In this document: piece after piece, positions 10,001 to 19,634 of the stretch | How the letters are laid out: every line of letters starts with the position of its first letter | How positions within the stretch are numbered: position 1 is the first letter of the stretch | Assembly (NCBI RefSeq): GCF_900101545.1 | Contig: NZ_FMZU01000018.1 | Span: forward strand, 62,001 to 126,000 | Length of the DNA stretch: 64,000 nucleotides | Reading direction: 5' to 3' | Source: Variovorax sp. CF079 | GTDB taxonomy: Bacteria > Pseudomonadota > Gammaproteobacteria > Burkholderiales > Burkholderiaceae_C | The notes under the pieces: generated by a model | Told to the model about the DNA's origin: nothing | Databases searched by the model: none | Seen by the model: the letters and a program-made list of their open reading frames with translations, nothing else | Position numbers and translations under genes: made by a program

Positions 10001-11046
10001 TGCTCACCGTCTACAACGACCAGCACGTGCTGCACCACGGCAAGGTGGAGATGTTCCGCGGCGAGCTGGTGCCCTGCTTCGAGGTGCCGGCGCGTGCGGA
10101 CTACGTGCTGCGGGAACTGAAGGAGCGTGGGCTCGGCCCGATCGAAGGCCCTGCCGAGTTCGACGACGCGGCCATCGCGCGCGTCCATGCGCCGCGCTAC
10201 CTCGAATTCCTTGCAGGCGCCTGGGACGAATGGGTCGCGCTAGATCCTGCCAATGCGGCCCGCGATGCGCTGCCGTCGTACTGGCCGATCCGTAGCTTTC
10301 GCTCCGACGTGCTGCCGGCGAGCTTCCCGGCGCGCCTGGGCTTGTTCTCGTACGACTCGGGCTCGCCGCTCACTGCAGGCACCTGGACGGCGGCGCGGGC
10401 CGGTGCCGGCTGTGCGCTCTCCGCCGCGGCGCATGTGCTGCGCGGCGAGCGCGCCGCCTTCGCGCTCACGCGTCCGCCGGGCCATCACGCGGGCGCCGAC
10501 TTCTTCGGCGGCTACTGCTTCCTCAACAACGCGGCGATCGCGGCGCAGGCGCTGCGCGACGCCGGCGTCGAACGGGTCGCGGTGCTGGACATCGACTACC
10601 ACCACGGCAACGGCACGCAAGCCATCTTCTACGAGCGCGCCGACGTACAGTTCACCAGCATCCACGGCGACCCGCACACCGAGTACCCCTACTACCTGGG
10701 CTATGCGGACGAAGAGGGCGTGGGCGCGGGGCTGGGTTTCAACCGCAACCTGCCGCTTGCGCGCGGCACCGGCTTCGCGCGCTGGCGCGAGGCGCTGCAG
10801 AGCGCGCTGCGCGGCATCGTGGACTTCCGGGCGGGCGCGCTGGTCGTGTCGCTCGGGCTCGATACCTTCGAGGGCGATCCGATCGCCGGCTTCAAGCTCG
10901 CCACGCCCGACTACCTGCGCATCGGCGAAGACTTGGCGCACGCCGGCCTGCCGACCGTGTTCGTGTTCGAGGGCGGCTATGCGGTCGCCGAGGTCGGTAC
11001 CAACGCGGTCAATGTGCTCGACGGCTTCATGCAGCGCGCCGGCTGA
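10000..11046 (+). CDS. histone deacetylase superfamily protein (acetylpolyamine aminohydrolase-like)
   Basis: A 348-residue zinc amidohydrolase of the arginase/deacetylase fold. RPPGHHAG (158-165) carries the catalytic His pair. DIDYHHGNGTQ (from 197) supplies zinc ligands Asp and His. LGLDTFEGDP (near 285) supplies the second Asp, and FEGGY is the conserved C-terminal glycine-tyrosine motif. Bacterial members remove acetyl groups from polyamines or other small acetylamides; the substrate is not predictable. ATG 10000 shares one base with the uvrA stop (TGATG), so translation is probably coupled to uvrA. Confidence 0.88.
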   Translation: MLTVYNDQHVLHHGKVEMFRGELVPCFEVPARADYVLRELKERGLGPIEGPAEFDDAAIARVHAPRYLEFLAGAWDEWVALDPANAARDALPSYWPIRSFRSDVLPASFPARLGLFSYDSGSPLTAGTWTAARAGAGCALSAAAHVLRGERAAFALTRPPGHHAGADFFGGYCFLNNAAIAAQALRDAGVERVAVLDIDYHHGNGTQAIFYERADVQFTSIHGDPHTEYPYYLGYADEEGVGAGLGFNRNLPLARGTGFARWREALQSALRGIVDFRAGALVVSLGLDTFEGDPIAGFKLATPDYLRIGEDLAHAGLPTVFVFEGGYAVAEVGTNAVNVLDGFMQRAG

Positions 11047-11150
11047 ACGGCGGCGCTGACGCCTGCGCGACGCGCCCCGGGGTGAAACCCGATTGCCCTC
11101 GCGAGGCGCGCGCTGCCAAATGGCTGCCCCTGCAATCCGGAGCCCGCCTC

Positions 11151-12107
11151 ATGTTTCGTCGTTCTCTCTTGTGCCTCGCCCTGCTCGGCTTCGCGGCCAC
11201 CGCCGCCCATGCGCAGGCCTTCCCGAGCAGGCCCATCAAGCTGGTGATTGCCTTCCCCGCGGGCGGCCCGACCGACATCACGATGCGGCAGCTGGCTGAG
11301 AACGCCTCGAAGATCATCGGCCAGCAGGTCGTGGTCGAGAACAAGCCCGGCGCCGGCGGCACGCTGCCCGCGCAGGCGCTGCAGACCGCGCCTGCCGACG
11401 GCTACACCATCGCCCAGATCCCGCTCGGCGTGTTCCGCCTGCCCTACACGACCAAGATCAACTGGGACCCGGTCAAGGACATCAGCTACGTCATCAACGT
11501 CACCGGCTACGCCTTCGGCATCGTCGTACCGGCCGACAGTCCGTTCAAGACATGGAAGGACTTCGTCGCCTATGCCAAGGCCAATCCCGGCAGGCTGACC
11601 TATGGCTCGACCGGCAACCTGACCAGCCCCCACCTCACGACCGAGCTGATCGCGCAGAAGGCCGGCATCGAGCTGCAGCACGTGCCCTACAAGGGCAGCG
11701 CCGACCTGATGCTCGCCGTGCTCAGCGGCCAGCTGATGGCTGCGGCCGACAGCACCGGCTTCGCGCCGCAGGTGGAGGCAGGCAAACTGCGCGTGCTCAA
11801 CACCTGGGGCGAAAAGCGACTGGCCAAGTTCCCCGATGCGCCGACGCTGAAGGAGCTGGGCCTGGACATCGTGCAGAACTCGCCCTTCGGCATCGGCGCG
11901 CCCAAGAGTACGCCGCCCGAGGTGGTGAAGAAGCTGCACGACGCCTTCAAGCAGGCGATGGAAGAGCCCAGCTACGTCGCATCGCTGGGCCGCTACGACA
12001 TGCTGCCCATCTACATGAGCTCGGCCGACTACACGAAGTTCGCCCAGACCACCTTCACGCGCGAGAAGGCATTGATCGAGAAGCTGGGGCTCGCCAAGCC
12101 GCAGTGA
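11151..12107 (+). CDS. Bug/TctC family tripartite tricarboxylate transporter binding protein
   Basis: A 318-residue secreted protein with signal peptide MFRRSLLCLALLGFAATAAHAQA. The mature start FPSRPIKLVIAFPAGGPTD is the hallmark of the Bug family. Further family segments are VVVENKPGAGG, ANPGRLTYGSTG and VPYKGSADLM. These periplasmic proteins bind carboxylates for TctAB-type uptake and are often orphans in Burkholderiales, as here. GGAG at 11138-11141, nine bases before ATG 11151, fixes the start; longer in-frame extensions upstream lack a signal peptide. Confidence 0.9.
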   Translation: MFRRSLLCLALLGFAATAAHAQAFPSRPIKLVIAFPAGGPTDITMRQLAENASKIIGQQVVVENKPGAGGTLPAQALQTAPADGYTIAQIPLGVFRLPYTTKINWDPVKDISYVINVTGYAFGIVVPADSPFKTWKDFVAYAKANPGRLTYGSTGNLTSPHLTTELIAQKAGIELQHVPYKGSADLMLAVLSGQLMAAADSTGFAPQVEAGKLRVLNTWGEKRLAKFPDAPTLKELGLDIVQNSPFGIGAPKSTPPEVVKKLHDAFKQAMEEPSYVASLGRYDMLPIYMSSADYTKFAQTTFTREKALIEKLGLAKPQ

Positions 12108-12114
12108 GCGCCCC

Positions 12115-12552
12115 GTGACCGAATCGCTGCACGTCGTCTGCCCGCATTGCCACACGACCAACCGCGTGCGCAGTGCGCAGCTGGGGAGCGCGCCCGACTG
12201 CGGCAACTGCCACCGGCCGCTGTTCGTCGGCCACTCCACGGCGTTGGACGAAGCCGCCTTCGACCGCCATCTCGGCCGCAACGAGATCCCGGTGCTGGTC
12301 GATTTCTGGGCGCCGTGGTGCGGCCCCTGCATCCAGATGGCACCCGCCTTCGAGCAGGCCGCCGCCCGGCTCGAGCCGCAGTTCCGCCTGGCCAAGGTCG
12401 ACACCGAAGCTGTGCCAGCGCTGGGCGAGCGCTTCGGCATCCGCAGCATTCCCACCTTGGCGCTGTTCAGCGGCGGGCGCGAGATTGCGCGGCAGGCGGG
12501 CGCGATGGGTAGCGCCGACATCGTCCGCTGGGCGCAGGCGCAGCGTCGCTAG
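12115..12552 (+). CDS. trxC: thioredoxin 2
   Basis: A 145-residue cytoplasmic disulfide reductase. The N-terminal zinc-ribbon cysteines C9/C12 (CPHC) and C29/C32 (CGNC) distinguish TrxC from TrxA. The active site is FWAPWCGPC with C69 and C72, and the cis-Pro loop is RSIPTLALF. The start is GTG 12115, seven bases after the TctC gene. The gene converges with the phosphatase gene at 12559, with six bases between stops. Confidence 0.93.
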   Translation: MTESLHVVCPHCHTTNRVRSAQLGSAPDCGNCHRPLFVGHSTALDEAAFDRHLGRNEIPVLVDFWAPWCGPCIQMAPAFEQAAARLEPQFRLAKVDTEAVPALGERFGIRSIPTLALFSGGREIARQAGAMGSADIVRWAQAQRR

Positions 12553-12558
12553 GCCGCT

Positions 12559-13347
12559 TCAGCGGATGTCGAGCAGCGCGGCCGCCACTTGCGCGAAACC
12601 GGCGCCGCGCGCGCCGGCGCTGATGTAGCGCGGCAGCGTCGTCAGCTGCGGCTCGAAGCGGCGGATGTTGGCCACGCCCACGCTGTGCGGGAAGCGCTCG
12701 AACATCAGCACGTCGTTGGTCGAGTCGCCCACGTAGACCCAGCGATCGAGCTCGGCCCCCAGGTCGCGGCCGAAGAGCTCGCGCACGATCCAGCAGGCGC
12801 CGACCCACTTGTTGTGGTCGCCGAACCAGCCGTTGATGTGGATCGAGCTCACCGTCGCGTTCATGCCTTCGGCGCGCATGATCTGCACCGCCTGCGCGAT
12901 CTGCGCTTCGCCCAGGTGCGCGAATTCGCTGTGGTCGATTGCGATGTCGGTCTCGCGGCCCGGCGAGTCGGTGGCGCGCCTGGCGCCCGACACTTCGCGC
13001 TCGACGCGCGCCAGGGCCTGCTGCATGCGTGCGAAGTTGGCGCTGCGCGTCGCGGTATCCTGGCGGTAGCGTTTGTCGAGCGCACCCGACGGTGAAGCCG
13101 CGAGCGCCACCGCGCCGTTCTCTGCAACGATCGCATCGACCGGCCAGACCGGCGCGAAGGGCTCGCTCCAGCCCACGGAGCGGCCGGTGATCGCGATCAC
13201 CGGCAGGCCAGCCGCCTTCAGGTCGTGCAGCGCCTGCAGCGCATCGGACGTGATGGCGCCCTCGGTGGTCAGCGTGTCGTCGATGTCGGTAAGGACGCCT
13301 GCGATTTGCTGGCGATCTTCAGTGGGCCATGCGCTCAGTGGGAGCAT
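12559..13347 (-). CDS. HAD-IIB family phosphatase (mannosyl-3-phosphoglycerate phosphatase-like)
   Basis: A 262-residue haloacid dehalogenase-fold hydrolase. Motif I is DIDDTLTTEG (residues 21-30) with both catalytic aspartates. Motif II is the Thr of IAITGRS (51-57). A type-C2 cap follows, and motif IV is VGDSTNDVLMF (206-216). The NHKWVG-like DHNKWVGA segment before it carries the motif III Lys. Such enzymes act on sugar phosphates; MPGP-like is the nearest guess. ATG 13347 overlaps the prfC stop by one base, so the two are coupled. Confidence 0.8.
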   Translation of the reverse strand: MLPLSAWPTEDRQQIAGVLTDIDDTLTTEGAITSDALQALHDLKAAGLPVIAITGRSVGWSEPFAPVWPVDAIVAENGAVALAASPSGALDKRYRQDTATRSANFARMQQALARVEREVSGARRATDSPGRETDIAIDHSEFAHLGEAQIAQAVQIMRAEGMNATVSSIHINGWFGDHNKWVGACWIVRELFGRDLGAELDRWVYVGDSTNDVLMFERFPHSVGVANIRRFEPQLTTLPRYISAGARGAGFAQVAAALLDIR

Positions 13348-14975
13348 CAACCGGCCGTTTGAAGTGCAAGCCCCGCATGCTCGCGCAGCGGATGGAAATG
13401 GATCTTCGGGAAGCGCTCCTGCGCCAGCCGCACGTCGTAGGGTGAGGTGCAGAGGTAAGCCAGCGTGTTCGCTGCGTCGAGTGCCATGCGCGCCGGGTAG
13501 GCGTCGGTGAAGGCTCGCAGCTCGGCCGGCGTGTCGGCCGTGATCCAGCGCGCGCCGGTGTACTGGCAGCCTTCCAGCCGCACGTCGGCGTCGTATTCGG
13601 TCTTCAGGCGATGCTGCACCACCTCGAACTGCAGCTGCCCCACGGCGCCCAGCAGCATCGGCCCGCCGACCTCGGGCCGGAACACCTGGATCGCGCCTTC
13701 CTCGCCGAGCTGGGCCAGGCCCTGCTGCAGCTGCTTGGTGCGCAGCGGGTTCTTGAGAATCACGGTCATGAAGAGCTCGGGCGCGAAGAAGGGCAGGCCG
13801 GTGAACTGCAGCGAGGCGCCGTCGGTGATGGTGTCGCCCAACTGCACGCCCCCGTGGGTGGTGAAGCCGACGATGTCGCCCGCATAGGCCTCTTCCACCG
13901 CCTCGCGGCGCTGGCTCATGAAGGTCACGACGCTGGTGGGGCGCAGCTCCTTCGCGGTGCGCTGCACCTTGAGCTTCATGCCCGGCGTGTACTTGCCCGA
14001 GGCCATGCGCACGAAGGCGATGCGGTCGCGGTGATTGGCGTCCATGTTGGCCTGCACCTTGAAAACGACGCCGGCGAAGTCCTTGTCTTCTGGCTGGATC
14101 TCCTTGACCACCGGCTGCCGGTTGACCAGCGTTGTGCTGGTGCGCGGCTGCGGCGGCGGCGCGAGGTCGACCAGCGCGTCGAGCACTTCCATCACGCCGA
14201 AGTTGTTGACGCCGGAGCCGAAGAACACCGGCGTCTGCTTGCCGGCGAGGAAGGCCTCGCGGTCCCAGGTGGGCGAGGCGCCGGTGGCGAGCTCCATGCT
14301 CTCCATGGCGGTGTCGAACTCGTGACCGAAGCGCCTCTGCAGCGCTTCGCGCTCGGCCAGCGGCATGGCTTCGAAGTCCTGCGGCAGCCGTTCGCTGCCC
14401 GACTCGAACACCGTCATCGCCTGCGTGCGCAGGTTCACGATGCCGCCGAAGCTCTTGCCCTGGCCCACCGGCCAGGTCATCGGCACGCAGGGCATGCCGA
14501 GTTCGCGCTCGATCTCGTCGAGCAGCTCCAGCGGCTCGCGCACCTCGCGGTCCATCTTGTTGACGAAGGTGATGATGGGCGTGTCGCGCTGGCGGCAGAC
14601 CTCGATCAGGCGGCGCGTCTGCGCTTCGACGCCGTTGGCCGCGTCGATCACCATCAGGGCCGAGTCGACCGCGGTCAGCACGCGGTAGGTGTCTTCGGAG
14701 AAGTCCTTGTGGCCCGGCGTATCGAGCAGGTTGATCACGTGCTCGCGGTAGAGCATCTGCATCACCGAGCTGGCCACCGAGATGCCGCGCTGCTTCTCGA
14801 TCTCCATCCAGTCGGAGGTGGCGTGGCGCGAGGCCTTGCGCGCCTTCACCGAACCGGCGATCTGGATCGCGCCGGAGAACAGCAGCAGCTTCTCGGTCAG
14901 CGTGGTCTTGCCGGCGTCGGGGTGGGAAATGATCGCGAAGGTGCGGCGGCGGCGGGTTTCGGAGGCGAAGGTCAT
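13347..14975 (-). CDS. prfC: peptide chain release factor 3
   Basis: RF3 is a GTPase that ejects RF1/RF2 from the ribosome after termination. The 542-residue length matches the family. G1 is SHPDAGKTT (17-25), G3 is DTPGHKDFSEDTYR, and G4 is NKMD, followed by EF-G-like domains 2 and 3. The ATG at 14975 follows a divergent gap of about 70 bases without a visible strong promoter. Confidence 0.96.
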   Translation of the reverse strand: MTFASETRRRRTFAIISHPDAGKTTLTEKLLLFSGAIQIAGSVKARKASRHATSDWMEIEKQRGISVASSVMQMLYREHVINLLDTPGHKDFSEDTYRVLTAVDSALMVIDAANGVEAQTRRLIEVCRQRDTPIITFVNKMDREVREPLELLDEIERELGMPCVPMTWPVGQGKSFGGIVNLRTQAMTVFESGSERLPQDFEAMPLAEREALQRRFGHEFDTAMESMELATGASPTWDREAFLAGKQTPVFFGSGVNNFGVMEVLDALVDLAPPPQPRTSTTLVNRQPVVKEIQPEDKDFAGVVFKVQANMDANHRDRIAFVRMASGKYTPGMKLKVQRTAKELRPTSVVTFMSQRREAVEEAYAGDIVGFTTHGGVQLGDTITDGASLQFTGLPFFAPELFMTVILKNPLRTKQLQQGLAQLGEEGAIQVFRPEVGGPMLLGAVGQLQFEVVQHRLKTEYDADVRLEGCQYTGARWITADTPAELRAFTDAYPARMALDAANTLAYLCTSPYDVRLAQERFPKIHFHPLREHAGLALQTAG

Positions 14976-15044
14976 GGGGGTGAACGCGGAGCGCGCTCAC
15001 GGGCGCGGGCTGCTGGCGGCAAAGCCCGCAATTTTAACGAGCCG

Positions 15045-15662
15045 TCACATCGGCGGCGTGAAGCCATTGCGCCCGACCAGCATGCGCAGCGCGGTGGGCT
15101 TGCCTTCCTTCACCTGCGCGGTGATCACCACCTTGGCGCCAGGCACCACCAGGGCCGCCTGGTCCGCATTGCCCGGCTTGAAGGTCACGACCGGCGTGCC
15201 GCGCGGCACGATGACGGTCTGCTCGCCGTCCTTGTACTTGAGCAGCAGCTTGTGGCCGCCCGGCGCTGAGGACGGCGCCGCTTCGAGCTGCGCCACTGTG
15301 GCGTTGGTCATCGTGCTCTGGGGCATCAGGTCCCAGGGGCGAAAGCCTTCGCCGGTCCCGCGCGCGGCCTCCGGAAACACAAGCACTTCCACGGCGCGCT
15401 GCGTGCCGTCGGGTTGCGGCACGGCGCCGGCGCCGACGAAGCTGCCCGGCTTGATGTCGGCCAGCGTGAGCGGAATGACTTCTGAGACGTTCATGTCGGC
15501 AGGGCGCACCATCGTGACGGTTTCGCCGCTGCGGTCCTTCACGGTCAGCGAATTCGCATCGGCACGCGCGATGACGCCGCGCACGCGCACGGTTTCCTGC
15601 GCCGCCGCCGCGGCGGACAAGGCAATCACGAACGATGCAGCAAAGAGCTTGACTTTGAACAT
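15045..15662 (-). CDS. secreted protein of unknown function with OB-like repeats
   Basis: A 205-residue protein with an N-terminal signal (MFKVKLFAASFVIALSAAAAAQ). The mature part is beta-rich. RVRGVIARADANSLTVKDRSGETVTM looks like a DUF5666-type small beta-barrel, and a related unit recurs at the C-terminus (VVPGAKVVITAQVKEGKPTALRM). Metal or ligand binding is unproven. It is monocistronic, divergent from ahcY across the riboswitch region. I do not assign a function. Confidence 0.7.
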   Translation of the reverse strand: MFKVKLFAASFVIALSAAAAAQETVRVRGVIARADANSLTVKDRSGETVTMVRPADMNVSEVIPLTLADIKPGSFVGAGAVPQPDGTQRAVEVLVFPEAARGTGEGFRPWDLMPQSTMTNATVAQLEAAPSSAPGGHKLLLKYKDGEQTVIVPRGTPVVTFKPGNADQAALVVPGAKVVITAQVKEGKPTALRMLVGRNGFTPPM

Positions 15663-15752
15663 GATGATGGGGCCGCGAGGGCGGCGGTTGGGGGGCGTTG
15701 CAGTCTAGGCCGATCCGCACATCGCCGCTGGCGACGGAAAAGCGGCACGCGC

Positions 15753-15758
15753 TAAAAT
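15753..15758 (+). promoter_or_regulatory. -10 element of the ahcY promoter
   Basis: TAAAAT lies eight bases before the first paired base of the SAH riboswitch. That is where a start site would have to be for the aptamer to begin near the 5' end of the RNA. No good -35 hexamer is seen. Confidence 0.45.
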
Positions 15759-15765
15759 GCCGCTT

Positions 15766-15845
15766 CCGAGGAGCGTTGCAGCGCCGCCAGGCGTGAGGCT
15801 CGGACCCCTTCGCAACCACGCTCACCCGCTGTTCTCGCGGTGAGT
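15766..15845 (+). promoter_or_regulatory. S-adenosylhomocysteine (SAH) riboswitch
   Basis: The stretch CCGAGGAGCGTTGCAGC, then CCAGGC and GGCTCGGACC, then GCAACCACGCTCACC reproduces the conserved SAH aptamer. CCGAG pairs with CTCGG, and GAGCG...TTGC pairs with GCAA...CGCTC. SAH riboswitches turn on ahcY in beta- and gammaproteobacteria when SAH builds up. The 3' arm CGCTCAC (15819-15825) can also join a hairpin CTCACCCGC/GCGGTGAG (15821-15844), a likely alternative fold that links ligand binding to expression. It lies 50 bases before ahcY, the expected target. Confidence 0.92.
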
Positions 15846-15894
15846 CTCGTCCCCCGAACACAGCGGCATCATTCAAACTTGTTTTGGAGTCCAC

Positions 15895-17322
<1,428 letters not shown>

Positions 17323-17331
17323 GCGGAGCGC

Positions 17332-18129
17332 GTGCGCGCCGATCAGTTGCTCGTCGAACGCGGCCTGGCCGCCTCGCGCTCGCAGGCCGTGCGGCTGATC
17401 GCGGGCGGCCTGCGCTGGCGCGACGGCACGACCTGGCGCGTGGTCGGCAAGAACCGCGACGAGGTGCCGGAGACGGCCGAACTCGAGCTCGTCGATGCGG
17501 CCGAGGCGCGCTACGTCTCGCGCGGCGGGCTCAAGCTCGAAGGCGCGCTCGCTGCGAGCGGCATCGACGTGCAGGGCAAGCGCTGCCTCGACGTCGGCCA
17601 GTCGACCGGCGGCTTCACCGACTGCCTGCTGCAGCGCGGCGCCGCGCATGTGGTGGGCGTGGACGTGGGCCATGGCCAGCTGCATGCACGGATACGCGAG
17701 GATGCGCGCGTGACCGCCGTCGAAGGCGTCAATGCGCGCACGCTCGACGCGTCCGCCTGGGCCGATGCTTCGCCCGACTACACGCATTTCGATCTGATCG
17801 TCGGCGATCTCTCGTTCATCTCGCTCACGCTGGTGCTGCCCGCGCTGATACCGTTTCTCACACCGGCCGGTGAACTTCTGATGCTGGTCAAGCCTCAATT
17901 CGAGTTGCAGCCGGGACAGGTCGGCAAGGGCGGCATCGTGCGCGATGCGGCGCTTTTTGCAGTGGTCGAACAGCGCCTGCGCACGGCGTGCGCGGAGCTC
18001 GGCCTGCGCGTTGCAGCGTGGTTCGACAGCCCGATCACGGGCGGCGACGGCAACCGCGAATTCTTCATCCATGCCGTTCGTGCGAACGGCGAACCAGGAG
18101 CCGGCCGTGCGCCTTCCGTTGAGCTTTGA
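17332..18129 (+). CDS. tlyA: TlyA family S4-domain rRNA methyltransferase
   Basis: A 265-residue cytoplasmic protein. Residues 1-60 form an S4 RNA-binding domain (MRADQLLVERGLAASRSQAVRLI). After the linker YVSRGGLKLEGAL comes an FtsJ/RrmJ Rossmann fold with SAM motif LDVGQSTGGFTDCLL and VGDLSFISL. Family members 2'-O-methylate rRNA, although many are annotated as hemolysin A. Start is GTG 17332, ten bases after ahcY. Its product SAH is the substrate of the upstream enzyme, so the operon is metabolically coherent. Confidence 0.9.
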   Translation: MRADQLLVERGLAASRSQAVRLIAGGLRWRDGTTWRVVGKNRDEVPETAELELVDAAEARYVSRGGLKLEGALAASGIDVQGKRCLDVGQSTGGFTDCLLQRGAAHVVGVDVGHGQLHARIREDARVTAVEGVNARTLDASAWADASPDYTHFDLIVGDLSFISLTLVLPALIPFLTPAGELLMLVKPQFELQPGQVGKGGIVRDAALFAVVEQRLRTACAELGLRVAAWFDSPITGGDGNREFFIHAVRANGEPGAGRAPSVEL

Positions 18130-18940
18130 ATTCTTTCCGCCGAAGACGCCCGAAGGCGCGGCCAAGCTGCGCACCGTGCGCCAGCAGCTCTACGTGCGGC
18201 AGCCCGAGTTCTGCTCGGTGACCTACGGCGCCGGCGGCTCGACGCACGAGGGCACCTTCGGCACGGTGCGCGAGATCCTCGGCGAAGGCGTCGATGCCGC
18301 CTGCCATTTCTCCTGCATCGGCGCCACACGCAGCACGGTGCGCGAGCAGCTGGCGGAGCTCAAGGCCATGGGCGTCAAGCGCCTGGTCGCGCTGCGCGGC
18401 GACCTGCCGAGCGGCTACGGCATGGGCGGCGAGTTCCACTATGCGAGCGATCTCGTCGCCTTCATCCGCGAAGAGACCGGCCGCGATTTCCATATCGAGG
18501 TCGCCTGCTATCCCGAAGTGCATCCGCAGGCACGCTCGCCCGAAGCGGACTTGCAGGCCTTCGCGGCCAAGATGCATGCGGGCGCTGACTCGGCGATCAC
18601 GCAGTACTTCTTCAGCCCCGAGGCCTACTTCCGCTTCGTCGACGAGGCACGCAAGCTGGGGCTCGCGGCGCCGATCGTGCCGGGCATCATGCCGATCACG
18701 AGCTCGACCCAGCTGATGCGCTTCTCGGATGCCTGCGGCGCCGAGATCCCGCGCTGGATCCGGCTGCGGCTGCAGGGCTTCGGCGACGACATGGCCTCGA
18801 TCAAGGCCTTCGGTCTCGACGTGGTGACCGAGCTCTGCGCGCGCCTCGCCAGCGGCGGCGCGCCGGCGATGCACTTCTACACGATGAACCAGTCGGTGGC
18901 GACGCTCGCGTTGCTGGAGCGGCTGGGCTGGGACGAATGA
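18107..18940 (+). CDS. metF: methylenetetrahydrofolate reductase
   Basis: A 277-residue FAD enzyme that makes 5-methyl-THF for methionine synthesis. Seen: SFEFFPPKT near the N-terminus, VTYGAGGSTHEGT, a conserved ALRGDLP segment, and ITQYFFSPEAYFRFVD. GTG 18107 is preceded by AGGAG at 18096-18100 with ideal spacing, so I use it. It overlaps the 3' end of tlyA by 23 bases. Joins ahcY as a second methyl-cycle gene under the riboswitch transcript. Confidence 0.95.
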   Translation: MRLPLSFEFFPPKTPEGAAKLRTVRQQLYVRQPEFCSVTYGAGGSTHEGTFGTVREILGEGVDAACHFSCIGATRSTVREQLAELKAMGVKRLVALRGDLPSGYGMGGEFHYASDLVAFIREETGRDFHIEVACYPEVHPQARSPEADLQAFAAKMHAGADSAITQYFFSPEAYFRFVDEARKLGLAAPIVPGIMPITSSTQLMRFSDACGAEIPRWIRLRLQGFGDDMASIKAFGLDVVTELCARLASGGAPAMHFYTMNQSVATLALLERLGWDE

Positions 18941-19614
18941 GGTCGCGCCGCCTCGCCGGACGGCTGGCGCTCGTCGCCGCCGCCGTCTGGCTGGCGGGTT
19001 GCACCACGCCGCGCTCGTCCTCGCCCGGCGAGGGCGCGCAGGGATTGCGGCCGCTGGCGCGGCAGCCCGCGCTGCCGCCCGGCGCGCCGCCGCGTTCGCA
19101 GGTGCCTTCGGCGCGCTATGACCTCGCGGGGCCGGGTGCCGACGAATTGCCGGACGACGGCGCACCGGGCGACGCGGGCCCGCGCGAAATCTTCGAGCGC
19201 GGCGGCGCTTCCTGGTACGGCATCCAGTTCCACCAGCGCAAGACCGCGAACGGCGAGCGCTTCGACATGACGGAGCTGACGGCCGCGCACAAGACGCTGC
19301 CCTTCAACACCCGCGTCTGCGTGCGCAGCCTGGTGAACGGGCGCGAGGTGCTGGTCCGCATCAACGACCGCGGGCCGTATGCCTCGGGCCGCATCATCGA
19401 CCTGAGCCGTGCCGCGGCCGAATCGATCGGCATGCTGGGGATGGGCATCAAGCAGGTTGCGTTGTCGATCATGGACAAGAACGGCGCGCGCTGTGCCGGC
19501 GCGGTGGTCGAGGCGAATGGGGTAGCGGACGCGGCGCCGGCTGCCGAAGCGCCTGCCAAGAAGCCTCCTGCGGCCAGACGAAGCCGCGAAGTGCCGCCGC
19601 GCCAGCGGCGCTGA
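18937..19614 (+). CDS. rlpA: RlpA-like septal ring lipoprotein
   Basis: A 225-residue lipoprotein: signal with lipobox LAGC at about residue 20-23. A double-psi beta-barrel (about 90-180) carries GGASWYGIQFHQRKTANGERFDM and RINDRGPYASGRIIDLS, the conserved RlpA motifs. RlpA is a lytic transglycosylase acting on naked glycan at division sites. The usual C-terminal SPOR domain is missing; instead there is an Ala/Lys/Arg-rich tail. ATG 18937 overlaps the metF stop (ATGA). Confidence 0.88.
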   Translation: MRSRRLAGRLALVAAAVWLAGCTTPRSSSPGEGAQGLRPLARQPALPPGAPPRSQVPSARYDLAGPGADELPDDGAPGDAGPREIFERGGASWYGIQFHQRKTANGERFDMTELTAAHKTLPFNTRVCVRSLVNGREVLVRINDRGPYASGRIIDLSRAAAESIGMLGMGIKQVALSIMDKNGARCAGAVVEANGVADAAPAAEAPAKKPPAARRSREVPPRQRR

Positions 19615-19634
19615 AGCGCGCCGCGGCGGCCGGC

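Noticed and set aside
12559-13347. Reading the HAD protein as a sucrose phosphatase or Cof hydrolase
   Set aside because: Only general HAD-IIB motifs are visible, so a narrower name is not supported.
13348-15000. N-terminal 550 codons in frame with the HAD phosphatase
   Set aside because: This stretch is the out-of-frame copy of prfC. The phosphatase domain begins cleanly at ATG 13347 after the prfC stop.
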